This document shows positions 1 through 9,897 of a stretch of 25,119 nt of DNA, one piece after another. The translations under genes and the position numbers were made by a program. The notes below the pieces were generated by a model that worked only from the letters and a program-made list of their open reading frames with translations, did not search any database and was not told the origin of the DNA. Origin of the DNA: Collybiopsis luxurians FD-317 M1 (taxonomy: Eukaryota > Basidiomycota > Agaricomycetes > Agaricales > Omphalotaceae); the NCBI GenBank assembly GCA_000827265.1, contig KN834907.1:1-25119 (forward strand), written 5' to 3'. Every line of letters starts with the position of its first letter. The first letter of the stretch is position 1.

Positions 1-416
1 AAGCAGGATACTCACCTGGTCCCAATCGACAGAGAGGTCAAGATAGGGACTCAGGTTATAGGTGGTAGGTATATATACTGTAGTAAGCTGTAAGAGAGAC
101 TAATGCTACTGGAGGATAAGACGAGAAACTAATGCTACTGGAAGACAATAGCTAGGTGACAGCTACGAGAATAAAAGGTATGGAGCATGTGGTCATGCAA
201 CAGATGCGAGAAGAGAAACAAGGACAGTTCATTAATAAAACAATGACAGTGGGAACGAAATAGAAAAAGAACAATGATACCGTGTGGAGTGGAGATAGGG
301 AGGAGTTGTATGTCCAAAAGGTATTGATATGAAAGTTAGTCATAAACGCGGTCATGTGAAAGATGTATAGTAAAAGAGAAATGAATAGGGGTTAGGAATG
401 GATGTTCGTACCAGCT
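1..416. other. Non-coding flank downstream of the membrane protein gene
   Basis: I see no convincing coding sequence here. This is the 3' flank of the minus-strand membrane protein gene that ends at 417. The only structure is a short imperfect direct repeat: GACTAATGCTACTGG at about 95-115 recurs as GAAACTAATGCTACTGG at about 124-144, a 29-bp period with two differences over 21 positions. Confidence 0.5.
95..144. repeat. Two-copy 29-bp-period direct repeat
   Basis: The segment ACTAATGCTACTGG occurs at about 98-112 and again at about 127-141, with similar flanks. It is a small local duplication with no visible function. Confidence 0.5.
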
Positions 417-1837
417 TTACGACACAGGGGAGCCGTTGACTTGAACCAAAATGATTACCGCAGCTGGATACAGCAACTATTCAATGTGGGAGAAAAGAGA
501 TAAGTTATTCACTTGTATTGCAATCCCTGAGGGGTTGAACTGTGACCCACATATGCAATGACAGACAAGTCAACGGCTACTTCACTAACTAACCTCAGAG
601 AAAAGCTAGTATCCAAATCACCATCTAGAATTGGAAAGACTATGTTGATCGATTGCATTGCACAAAATATAGCTCCAGATTCAATGAGGAGCAAAAATAT
701 GTGCTGAACATGTGTCCTTCGGTGCATTTCAGCCTCAGCCAATGTGCGGCGATGAATCCTTATCGTTATGAATTAATGAGTGAGTTGCTTGCAGATAAAT
801 TCAAAACTTGAAGGAGTCCAATGGGAACTGACCATGCTTTCCAGATAACTAAAGATGTTGCCAGAAGGTTGACTGCCAAAGACAGGAAAACTGATGTGTA
901 GTCAAAGACTGTAGTTTGGGAAATTTCTATCTTGAGATTGAAATTGCCCCAAATGCAATCAGCAATGTTAGTACCTGTGTATCTCAAATTTAAAATTGGC
1001 ATTTAAGGCAAAGAATGCAATAATAATGATCACGCACCAATGTTACCAGATATTAGAAGCACCATGATAATTCTCAGGAGCTTATCATTAAAGCATATTG
1101 CCCAGGCTCTCCAGACTACTATAGAATCACTGACAATCTTCTAATGGAGAAGCTAATTGCATCTATCTGTTTTCCACTGAAATGGATGACCTACTGGGAT
1201 TGTTTCAAACCAAGAGACTGTATAATCCCAAGTGAAAAGTTTTGATGAGACAACCTGTACTTGTGCAAAAATGCCTCCCTCTATGTTGTGGATAAATCCA
1301 AAAGTTCAGAGTAATGGGGCATTCGCATAGTAAACTGTTTGGCCCATGGAACAGAAAAACATAAGAAGCAGCGAGAAATTGAGAAGATATTTTGAATAAT
1401 TCCAACGTTTTGGCCTAGGATTGAAGGACACCGAAATCAGTCTCATGCTCCAGGTATATATCTAGTTAACTCACCTGATGGAATGGATTGCAAGAGATGT
1501 TGCGAAGGCCATCATTCCTATAAGAAACCCATGCGTAGAATTCAGAAACAGCACTTCGAACTATTATAATTTTCAAATGTGATGCAGTCAATATTATGTA
1601 AAGTCAAAAAAGGTTCCAACGCTTATTGAACAGATGACATTATACACTGTTCAGAACAGTATTTAAGTTTTGGAAAAGTTGCGAAAAAGCATTGACTTTG
1701 AAAGAGATGATAATTATACAAGCTGAGTTCGGCTTACCAAATGCCACAATATTCAAAATTAAATGAACAACATCGAGCGTCAAATTCTGTGCAAGACTGA
1801 CAATAACTTCTTCAAGTTGTTCATTTGAGCTGGACAT
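417..1837 (-). pseudogene. Agaricomycete-type seven-helix membrane protein, with one in-frame TGA
   Basis: This looks like one of the lineage-expanded fungal multi-helix membrane proteins of unknown function. Minus-strand model: exons 1837-1738, 1517-1475, 1414 to an uncertain end, 1129-1038, 974-833, 758-551 and 476-417. From 1129 onward every junction keeps frame to a TAA. Family hallmarks are VVWRAW in the fourth exon, NLLATSLVIWKAW ending the fifth, HVQHIFLLLIESGAIF in the sixth and a final YPAAVIILVQ helix. The first exon (MSSSNEQLEEV start) joins cleanly to a short hydrophobic second exon. The third exon meets an in-frame TGA at 1306-1308. It could be hidden only by a weak intron (GTTTAC donor, ATAG acceptor), and the third-fourth exon junction is unclear. 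So it is either a recently broken gene or a gene with one unrecognised intron. The fold assignment is from memory of the family. Confidence 0.6.
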
Positions 1838-2111
1838 TCCAAATAGTGTCTGCTGGGTAAGTAGGCACCAATGGGCTCCGCTGTCAACTTTGGTCGAAGT
1901 TCAGAATGTGTTCAAGCTTAGGCTCATCGTCGTTGGACATTTTTAAACTGCCCCAGTGGCTGAGCATTTCAGATTGCGATGCCCTCGGAACTGGCCTATT
2001 GGCTCTCATATTGACAGTTGACGGATTGGACCTTGGTTATCTGATTGCGCTCAGACAAGATTAGTATGAAAATTTAATAAAGGTTTATTTTAATTGGTAG
2101 TAATACATTAG

Positions 2112-2711
2112 GCTCACAGTTCAACTGATTGCTATATTCTTCTCCTGGCTCCAGATTGGCAAGTCTTCATCATGTTATTCCTGTGTGACATGATATTCCC
2201 AGTATATGGCAACCATATCTTTTTTTTGCATTTACTAAGTCGGCGATTGACTTCAATCGCTTCCCTTAGATCATTCCTGCCAGGTTAGTGATGTGCCTCG
2301 AATATGCGACCTGGATATGATGTAGCATCTCTGTCCCCTCTTGTCTTCTCAGAACTGTAGCGCCGCTGGCAGGGAAGTCCCGATACAAGACCGTCACAGC
2401 CAGAGCAGGTGCCTTACTCACAGTGCAGCTGATTGGCATTTCTTCTCCTAGCTCCAGGTTGGCAACTCTTCATCACGATATTCTTGTGTGACTTGAAATG
2501 CGCAGTATATGATGACCACATCTTTTTTTCACATCTACTAAGTCAGCGATTGACTTTAATCGCTTCCCTTAGATCATTCCTGCCAGGTTAGTGATGTGCC
2601 TCGAATATGATGGAGTATCTCTGCCTTCTCTTGTCTTCTCAGAACTGTAGCGCCGCTGGCAGGGTAGTCCTGATACAAGACCATCACAGCCAGAGCAGGT
2701 GCCTTACTACT
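2112..2711. repeat. Tandem duplication of a ~300-bp unit
   Basis: Copy 1 runs from about 2112 to 2416 and copy 2 from about 2418 to 2711. Both open with CTCACAGT followed by CTGATT. They share long blocks, including TCGCTTCCCTTAGATCATTC, TGTAGCGCCGCTGGCAGGG and CCAGAGCAGGTGCCTTACT. Differences are mostly single bases plus a short deletion in copy 2 (CGACCTGGA missing around 2608). By eye identity is high, perhaps 85-90%. Neither copy has an open frame, so this is a non-coding tandem repeat of unknown origin, possibly part of a transposon. Confidence 0.85.
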
Positions 2712-3639
2712 AGTGTTGCCAGGGTTTAGTTGAAGGCCTTTGTACCTTCATGTTACATGTATATACACACTCAATATCCTGGGGCCTGGGCTCCATGTAC
2801 ACAGCACACTAGGTCAAGCCCACAGTCTGTAGTCAAAGATGTGTGCATTCACAAAATATGCTTGGCTCAAGTCAGACCCTATAGTAAATGAACTTGCTAC
2901 TACTAATCCTATTGGTAAACCCTGTTGCCACCAGAATTAGCATTGGCATTTATGAACTTAAAAATTCATAGTTCAGGGGGTTGCATTATGTGTTACAATA
3001 CATGAATAAGTTCATCTCATGGGCATTTGTCTGTGTAAAACTACCACTAGGGTAGCCTATCTGAGTGTCATCCTGTTTGTGGATCCCCAAATTTGAAATT
3101 AAAATGGTGCAAGTGTCAGGTATAGGTGTGTTTGATAAAAACCTGGGTCCAGTTAGGTGCATTAGATGCAGTTTCATAAAGACACAAGGCACTAACTAGG
3201 TCTGTGAGTTCATTTGGCCTTCAAAGTATGTGGTAGGTGAAATTCAGTACTGGTGTTCAGTGATGGTAACTTGACTTGGCAGACTTTCTTTAATATAACT
3301 TTTGGTAACTGGTAAATGTGAGCCTGAAACAACTGACCACTCTGGGACTAGCTTGCTTAGACTATAATAAACTTGATGGTGTAAAACAGTAGCTCAAACT
3401 ACTAGCCTCTCAGTGGGTCTAGCTAGCCCAAACAATATAACTTGACTTGACTTTGACTTTAGAACTTAAATCTAACCAACTTGCACAACTGGATTCACAG
3501 ATTCAGCTTGCACAAAGCTCTTAGAAAGTAAGTGTGAGGTAAAACTTTATATTGAGTGGTACATAAATGTGGTATGCTTGGATTCCCTTAAGGCCAAAAA
3601 TCCTCTAGCATTTATAGTACAAAATTATATTACTTCCTA

Positions 3640-3790
3640 TTAAAGTTGACTCATAGTGACTCCAATTGACTCCATCTAGCTCTACCTAAAATTTTCAAAA
3701 AGCTTCATTAGTCTTTTAATCATACCTATGACTCACTTTGACTCAGGCCAACTCATTTAGAGTCATTCTGACTCATTTAGTATGACCTAA
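3640..3790. repeat. Cluster of TGACTC motifs
   Basis: At least six TGACTC hexamers plus inverted GAGTCA copies are packed into about 150 bp (TTGACTCAT, GTGACTCCA, TTGACTCCA, ATGACTCAC, TTGACTCAG, CTGACTCAT). Short oligomers repeated like this are typical of subterminal transposase-binding regions of hAT-type elements, but I cannot delimit an element, so only the motif cluster is asserted. Confidence 0.45.
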
Positions 3791-3984
3791 GTCCCATGAG
3801 CAAGCAGAATAAATTTTAATTTTCCTACCTTATCCTGTCAGAGAGCCTTCTAGAGGTTTTCACCCTCTGTAAATATTCCTTTTAATTATTTACTTTTTTT
3901 TTTTTGCCAATATTTCCTTGAAACATGAATGGCTCCTGACACAACTCCAATTTGAGAGTCCAATTGGGCATCAAATGAGAGCAT

Positions 3985-4631
3985 AGGGCTCAAAGGTCCA
4001 GTCCAGTTCAGTTTTTTTTCCCCAAATTAAAAGAACCATGAACTGCAACTGATTTAAACCATAAACTGGTTCAGTTCAATGCAGTTCATGCAGTTTAAAC
4101 CAGTCCTTGTTTAAATCAGTTCAAACCAGTATATATCACTGAGTCTTGCCTATTTTTTAAATGAATACATCAGGAAAAATCCTCTGGGCCCAGGCTTCCC
4201 AAAGATCTCTGGAGACACCCCCTAATTCCTAGGGATCCCCAGGGACCCTGAAAGATCCCAGAGCAATCTTAAAGTTCTAAAAGACTCTAGGAGAGATCTG
4301 AGAGATTCCTGGGATCCCTAGGATTTTGGGGGTGTCTCCAGAGACCTCTGGGCAGCCTGGGCAAAAGGTGATTTTCCTGATGTAACAGGCTGTAAGTCAA
4401 CACATAACTGTGGTAAGCTAAGGACCTTGTCTTCTGATGGGAAGAAGCACTTTAACTTCCATAAAATTAGCATTATCTAATCTTTTGTTTACTTTGGTGA
4501 CTGTATAAATGTCCTAATAAATTGACTGACACAGCATTAATTTAAACTGATTCAATTTCTTTCAGTTCAAATTTCAGTTCAGTTCAGTTCATCAGTTATT
4601 TGTAGTTCATTGAACCAGACTTTCAAACCCT
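3985..4631. mobile_element. Putative non-autonomous hAT-like element rich in CAGTTCA motifs
   Basis: The left end AGGGCTCAAAGGTCCAGTCC matches the reverse complement of the right end (AGGGTTTGAAAGTCTGGTTC), with mostly C/T and A/G differences, suggesting degenerate terminal inverted repeats. Just inside both ends are many CAGTTCA/TGAACTG copies (about 4003-4120 and 4560-4612), resembling subterminal repeats. Flanking 8-mers (GAGAGCAT on the left, AACAGCAT two bases beyond the right end) only partly match, so no clean target duplication is claimed. There is no transposase ORF. A separate foldback MITE sits inside it. The hAT label is an inference. Confidence 0.4.
4168..4382. mobile_element. 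Foldback MITE (215 bp) flanked by TA
   Basis: The first ~72 bases (from CATCAGGAAAA) match the reverse complement of the last ~72 at roughly 85% by eye, including the shared blocks TCTCTGGAGACACCCCC and TCCTAGGGATCCC. The inner part also shows partial self-complementarity, so almost the whole element can fold into one hairpin. The bases just outside are TA on both sides (4166-4167 and 4383-4384), the target duplication of Tc1/mariner-type insertions. There is no coding capacity. It lies inside the CAGTTCA-rich element, so it inserted later. Confidence 0.75.
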
Positions 4632-5035
4632 ATAACAGCATTAGTTTATGTGTTTCATTGACCAGTAGTTCATGGGTACTTGTTATGCATTATGAAATCC
4701 AAAATAGCTTAGTTCAGTGGGTAGTGTTACATATTATGTGAACTTGTGGTCATATTTGTGAAGTACTCGCAGCTGATATTCATTAGTCTCCTGTAAGCAG
4801 ACTGTCAACATACGCTGACAGTCAATATGATATGATGTGTGTATTATGTGAAAGCCTTCTCTACTTGCCTTGGAGTAAACTGTGCAGAGGTGCTGGCTAA
4901 TTATCAATCAACAATATGAATGCTATTAGTTATGAAACTGAGCACAACTGAGTCGACTCTACCGGAGCAGTACAACTTTGATTTGGAAAGTGATGAGTCT
5001 CAAACAATTATTGAATGGCCCCTTCATCGCTGAAA

Positions 5036-6031
5036 CTACCAATCAACGTCTCTCAGGAATGCCTCACCATCCTGCTTCATGATAGCCTTCCTTGACATGT
5101 TTGCTTCATATTCGGTCTTCACCATCCAAGTAATCCAGCACCCCCTCTACCTAGGACATAAGTGTGTTTTGTGGACCTTCAAAGAGAATGAACTTACAAA
5201 TTCCTCGGGAGTATACTTCTCTCCTGCCCCGCTATCTTGCCAAACAAGATGGTCTTGTCCACGTACATATCGCCTCCCATCCCAAGTCATCTGTACAGCT
5301 ATTCCCCTGATCAAATGTGTGAGAGAGAGCGGGAGGTAGCTGTACAGATGAAACTTACCAGTCGAGTCAGTGTGCTTTCGCGGGCTGGTACCCTCGCATG
5401 GTGAAATATACATTAGCAAGGTGCTCATCACTGCGAGTCCACTGAGAAAGGGCTCACAGGACATGCCAGAGAAGACACACCGATGCTCTATACTATACTT
5501 CTTGACTGTATACTCAATCTCATCGATGGCAAGATGAAAGGCAGTCTTAATGAGTAATTGAAATGGCACACTGAATGGATGTTTCTTATACAGGGTTGTC
5601 TTCCATATCGGAGTATCTTGTATCTTTGTCATCGTGAACCATCCCGTAAAATGCTCAGCTTTGGGGGCCCTGAGTTGATTGACCTTTGCAAGGTTACGCA
5701 CTTCGAGTGCGATCATGTATATGTACTCGTCTCCATTTCCAGGGTAGAATGGCCTTCCTTGTATGATGACATTGTAAATTTCAAGGAATCGATGGCGAAG
5801 CTCTTTTGTCCAGGACTTAAGCACCTTTATCACTGCCTGTCTGTCGCTTGGGGATTCATATACTGTAGTAAAGTTTCCTGAGCCAAGAGCTTTACCCAGA
5901 GGCTGGCCATCTGTTGCATCTCCGGAGGTTAGCCACAAGTCTTCACAAGACAAATGATCCTTACAGAACGAAGTGTCGTAGGTATCACTTGGTGTGCCCA
6001 GCCTGCTATGTCCTATGGCAGTGTATCCCAT
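5036..6031 (-). pseudogene. Small fungal protein kinase-like gene with a nonsense codon
   Basis: Exons on the minus strand: 6031-5481, 5430-5359, 5306-5198 and 5146-5036. All junctions keep frame, giving 280 codons if one TGA is read through. Kinase features in order: glycine loop GSGNFTTVY at residues 50-58, the VIK lysine at 69, helix-C glutamate in LEVRNL at 110, catalytic loop HRDEHLANV (HRD 183-185, Asn190, created only by splicing out 5431-5480) and DWG at 207-209 in place of DFG. An in-frame TGA (5367-5369) lies two codons before DWG, truncating the product within the catalytic core. A weak alternative donor (GTACCA) would skip the stop but also remove DWG. The catalytic residues are otherwise intact, so the loss looks recent. 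Substrate and pathway are unknown. The start ATG lies inside the end of the neighbouring phosphatase relic, so the N-terminus is uncertain. Confidence 0.7.
5288..5350. repeat. Perfect 14-bp inverted repeat across a kinase intron-exon boundary
   Basis: CATCTGTACAGCTA at 5288-5301 is the exact reverse complement of TAGCTGTACAGATG at 5337-5350, with a 35-nt spacer. One arm lies in exon 3 of the kinase relic and the other in the intron (5307-5358), near its donor. In the transcript they could form a hairpin enclosing the 3' splice site. Confidence 0.85.
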
Positions 6032-6874
6032 TGAAGACCTTGCCTGCTACTGACTTTCTGAAACCTCACGCCTACAAGTCATGAGTTTAGTGAACATGGC
6101 CATTTGTACATGACAGGGGGCTGACCAAGCTTGTCTTGGACTTCCTTGCTTAAAGAATTGCTATCAAAGAAGATCTACCTAGTATATGAGGACCTGAGAC
6201 TGGTATGATTGAGTCAACGCACCAATTCATTGTAGGATGCACTGCTCCAGCTTTTAATCCGAGTGAACGCATTGATTTTCCCATCTGCATTTCGGTTAGT
6301 ACTATGTTATCAGATGGATAAACAAGTCGGGTACTCTCCTATGCCGACCTCATCATATTTTACGAAGGAAATGATTGGTTTCAGAGTATTATTTACATCG
6401 GGCGCCTTGAAAACCAGAGTGCCCTGTCACATCTGTTTATATCATTAATCATTAGCGCGTACATCATAAAGAGATGAGAAACAAACAAAGCTCGGCTTGT
6501 ATTCGGAGAAACAATCGCGAGTTGAATACCCCTTTTGATGATGTCGTGAATAATGTGGGGTGCATCTGGAAATAGCACTATGAAGTTCTGGTGATCACTG
6601 GCAGCGCACAGGGCGCTGATTGAGCTAATCACGAATAAGAAAAAAATGGATTGGGTTACCCCCTGTCGCGAACTCGTCGGTCATCCACTAGTTCAAGGTT
6701 GTCCTGAATCTTTGAATATGCGCCAGGACCTTTTCCAAACTTGTTTTCATTCAGCCTGCCACTCCAAAGAGTATTGCTAGTAAACAGGATAAATATCAGT
6801 ATTATGCTGTAGGCATTAACTTTTCACAGGAACTGTGCTCACTCAACTTCGAACGCAATGATCTTGATTGACAT
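6013..6874 (-). pseudogene. MDP-1-like HAD phosphatase pseudogene
   Basis: Magnesium-dependent phosphatase-1 proteins are small cytosolic HAD-family phosphatases. Minus-strand pieces: 6874-6843, 6776-6660, 6615-6487, 6432 to about 6340, 6284-6223, 6174-6126 and 6071-6013, joined by good GT-AG introns. Family landmarks: VDNTLWSG near the N-terminus, FGKGP and DNLELVDD, FPDAPHIIHDIIKRGIQLAIVS, CDRALWF, VKYDE, FTRIKSWS, IFFDSNS and EVQDKLGVRF. Lesions: a one-base loss after CDRALWF (about 6410) shifts frame, and the next junction does not restore it. The nucleophile motif, normally DxDxT, reads EVDNT, and the acidic pair near the end (usually DD) reads DS. The gene is therefore both frameshifted and catalytically altered. 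Its last exon overlaps the kinase ATG by 19 bases. I am confident of the family, less so of individual small exon edges. Confidence 0.75.
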
Positions 6875-7499
6875 TTCTCGATCCTAGGGATGGGGAGTGA
6901 AGTCAGGAGGGCGAGATTGCCATTCTGTTGTTGGGCTTGGACTGAAATACCGTGGGGAAATAGATCTCTATCATCCTTATTCCCAATCTGTTGGTACTCG
7001 CAAATATAAATCGATAAGGAATTGGCCACTGCAAGTTCTGCGTTTTGATACTCTATGTATCAGTTATAAATCATTTTTCCCATAAGGTCTCGGCTCATTC
7101 AATTCCTGAGTTGCATCTCTCCAAGACCGTGATGTCATAGTTATTGATCCTAAGGTAGGAATCTAACACTTGAGGTGCAAACTTGCTAAGGGTAAAAAGT
7201 ATATCGCGGTCTTCAGCCCATCGAGCAATCCTTACTAAACCTCAGGCTTCGATATCCATGATAAATCAGAATTAATGAATCGCAATGTGTAAGCATGGTT
7301 CTACCTTTAAGATACGAGCTCTTAATCACCCGAAATGAACACGAACAGGTTTACAGCCAAAGTAGTGTAGGTTAAAACTTACAGTAAGAAGAACTGTCTA
7401 CGTATACTTAAGTGTGTGTATAAAGAGGTCAGATAAGATAAGATTTCTAAATAAAAAATGGCGGAGGCGAAGTGTAGGCGTTACACAATGCGCATACAT
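6875..7499. other. Intergenic, nothing recognised
   Basis: This lies between the 5' end of the phosphatase relic and the 3' end of the tannase gene. The short ORFs here show no protein motifs, plausible intron pattern or neighbour logic. It would contain the tannase 3' UTR and poly(A) region; AATAAAAAATGG-type A-rich sequence occurs near 7450. Confidence 0.45.
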
Positions 7500-9263
7500 T
7501 TATTGACAAGACCAGCTCTCGGGGACACTGCTATTACCCATCCTATCATATGTGTTCCTCAGAGGATAACGACAATGTCTACGACTAAACTCTACGCCCA
7601 GCTCCGGCGTGTCGTTCACGTACTTTGTCCCCAGTAGAGTATCAGGCGCAATTCCCTCTTCCACCCATCTCACCAAAGCCGTCAACGCATTTTGATCCGG
7701 ATTCAGATTTTCTGCAGTGAGATTTCCTCCAACAGCTGAAAGATGTTGTCCAAATTGCCAAGCTCCATCACCCGCATAACAGTGGCTCATTCCACTAATG
7801 CGGAAAAAGCGCATAAAGTCATCTAACTCCGTAGGAGGAAGCGCCATGGTCCGAGCGACATGGTTGTAGTATAATTCTGTCTCGATGGGTGAGATCATTA
7901 TGTCAGCTTGTCCGTGATATATAATGACTTTTCCATTGCGGGCTTTGAATGCAGAGAGATCGCCGTTGAAAGTGGCGATATTGAAGGGATTCAAATCCTC
8001 GGCGTACTGATAATCCGTGAGGTTTAGCTTGGTCACATTAAAGGATGGATCGTAGACGACGTAGTGGAACCAATCCTACAAGAGATTTCAGCAAATGAGA
8101 TAAATAAGAAGAGGACAGACTCACAGAAGCAAAGGAAATCGGTGTACCACCGGTATACAATGTTTCTACATACGCTGTGTCTTCGCCCCCTGGCTGTTGT
8201 CTCGGAAACATCAAGTTCCCATGAAGGCCATACATCGGGCTGAAAACTTGACGAAGAGCTTCTACTTGAGTGGCAGTCAGACAATCTGACGAGTTACTTC
8301 CAGGGGCACAAATGAGCTCCTCTGGTTTGTAGTCGCATAGATTGGGATCTTCAATAATGCCGTCTGCAACCCCATCGATGGTGTCACATTGCTTTAGGAC
8401 ATTCTCATGTATCAAACCGGACCACTGCTCCGCTGTTATAAAGGTTGGCGAGTCCGGAGTACCAAGGATTTCGAAAAACCGGCCAAAATAGGACATCAAG
8501 CTGTTGAAATTAAAGCCAGGCGAACCCGCGAGGACACCATCAAAGTAATCAGGGAAGTCTTGAACTGACTGGAATCCTTGCCGTCCACCGGTCGAACATC
8601 CAAAATAGTACGAAAAGTTGTGTGGAGATCCGTAAAACATTTTTGTAATTTCTTTTCCGACAAGTACATTCGTCTGAATTCTAATCAAAAGTCAGTCGAA
8701 CGGACCTGCCAACGATAACATTTCTCTTACGAGCGAAAGACAAAATCTTCCAATACCTCCGAGTTATTGTAAAATGGTTGTCCACTAGAGCCGTTGTGAC
8801 CGTTGTTCGCCCCTACTGTAGCGAATCCCAGACCTGCACCGTAAGCCATATCAGCGTACTGAATGCCTAAACAAATGTTAACAATAATCGAATTGGACGC
8901 ATAAGAAATATGATGCTTACATCCTGCCAATCCACCATTTCCCGTGCTCAGGAATCTTCCTGTCCAGTTCCTAGGAAGCCAAGCCTCCATTGCGATACCA
9001 GATTGATCGGAAGTAGAGACGTTGAGTGCCACCCTACACATATCGGCAAGAGTTACTTGAGAAGATGCAACCCCCACGGCATCGCAGGTAGGATTGACGA
9101 AAGACAGGTTTGTTCCTGCGGGAACTACCTCTGAGAAGAACACGGTCGTATTGGCGATGGAAGCTGCCTGCGAAGCAATATTATCGCAGGCGGAGTCAAA
9201 GTCAACAGACGCAGCATGTATGGAAAGAATCGTCTGCAGGAATGGTAGCTTGCCCAACATCAT
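7500..9263 (-). CDS. Secreted tannase/feruloyl esterase family protein
   Basis: Four exons on the minus strand: 9263-8921, 8866-8731, 8680-8125 and 8075-7500, with introns of 54, 50 and 49 nt. They sum to 1611 nt and encode 536 aa, the usual size for this fungal family. Enzymes of this family hydrolyse ester bonds in gallotannins or in hydroxycinnamoyl-polysaccharides outside the cell. The start (MMLGK) gives an N-terminal hydrophobic secretion signal; an in-frame ATG at 9302 would add residues before it and is less likely. Catalytic Ser189 sits in GCSTGGRQG, Asp403 in HGQADIMISP and His443 in GMSHC. Cys188 and Cys444 flank Ser and His, the disulfide-linked CS-D-HC arrangement characteristic of the family. 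NGHNGSSG and the FYNN block are also typical. Several N-x-S/T sites suggest glycosylation. The gene appears intact; whether the substrate is tannin or ferulate cannot be told from motifs. Confidence 0.93.
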
Positions 9264-9897
9264 GGGCTGTTTCGATGCAGAATGAAAATATGGATGCCTC
9301 ACTTATATGAGCAGAAAGTATCAATGACATATGTAGAGTCATTTAACGAAACGTCTTCTCCGACTCCGCCGCACCTCCAAGTGGTTACTAACACTTCCCA
9401 CCGCGGGGGGTAGACCGAGCATATAATTAAATATCGCGCTTTGGAAAGGTCGTCCTTTCCCAGAGATTCATACCCATGTGCGTCGCGGCGCATGAGTCAT
9501 ATAACGTAAGTATAATTTTTGCCAGAGCCTGAAGCTTGAAGTTTGGGTTCGATGAGCCAGACTGGCCGTTTCCGATATTCCGTTCATCGAGAACAAATAA
9601 TATCTCAGCCAATTCAGTGTCCTGATTTAAACTTTACTCAATCAGTTGAGTATTCACCCTCTTCGCCCTATACTTCACGTCGGATCGTATTCGGACTTAA
9701 AAAAATTCTAAAGAGAGAAAAAAAAAAAGAGTATCCTCACATTGTGCACTCACTCTGACTAGATAGCTCTCCTAAAAACCTTCATGGTCGGAGATTTGAT
9801 AACTTTGAAGTACTTTAAGCAATGCTCTGCGTAACATACGAAAAGTATCTCTAGCAAACTGCGTATAGAAAATAAAAATAACCTCAAAATTGATTGA
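9264..9897. other. Tannase upstream region and tRNA 3' flank
   Basis: No gene is seen. On the minus strand, AT-rich sequence (TTTAATTATATGC, about 9420-9435) roughly 160 bases upstream of the tannase ATG could act as a TATA-like core promoter element, but this is only suggestive. An A-rich run lies at about 9719-9728. Confidence 0.35.
9874..9889 (-). terminator. RNA polymerase III terminator of tRNA-Gly
   Basis: On the minus strand, TTTT (9889-9886) follows the tRNA discriminator base by eight nucleotides, and a second run of five T (9878-9874) follows as backup. Runs of four or more T just past a tRNA are the standard Pol III stop signal. Confidence 0.7.

Larger units (their letters stand above)
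1838..5035. other. Gene-free, AT-rich, repeat-dominated interval
   Basis: About 3.2 kb between the membrane protein gene and the kinase relic has no ORF with recognisable protein motifs; the short minus-strand ORF near 2986-3192 has no family features. The interval contains a tandem duplication (2112-2711), TGACTC and CAGTTCA motif clusters, and a foldback MITE, described separately. Base composition is clearly more AT-rich than the gene-bearing parts. It is best read as accumulated non-autonomous transposon debris. Confidence 0.6.

Noticed and set aside
2986..3192. 68-codon minus-strand ORF
   Set aside because: No motifs and AT-rich repeat context; length is within chance.
2713..4800. Possible solo LTR or LTR retrotransposon beginning TGTTGCC
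   Set aside because: I could not find matching ends, a target duplication, a primer-binding site or gag/pol motifs.
6802..7029. 75-codon minus-strand ORF
   Set aside because: Overlaps the first phosphatase exon in another frame and shows no domain.
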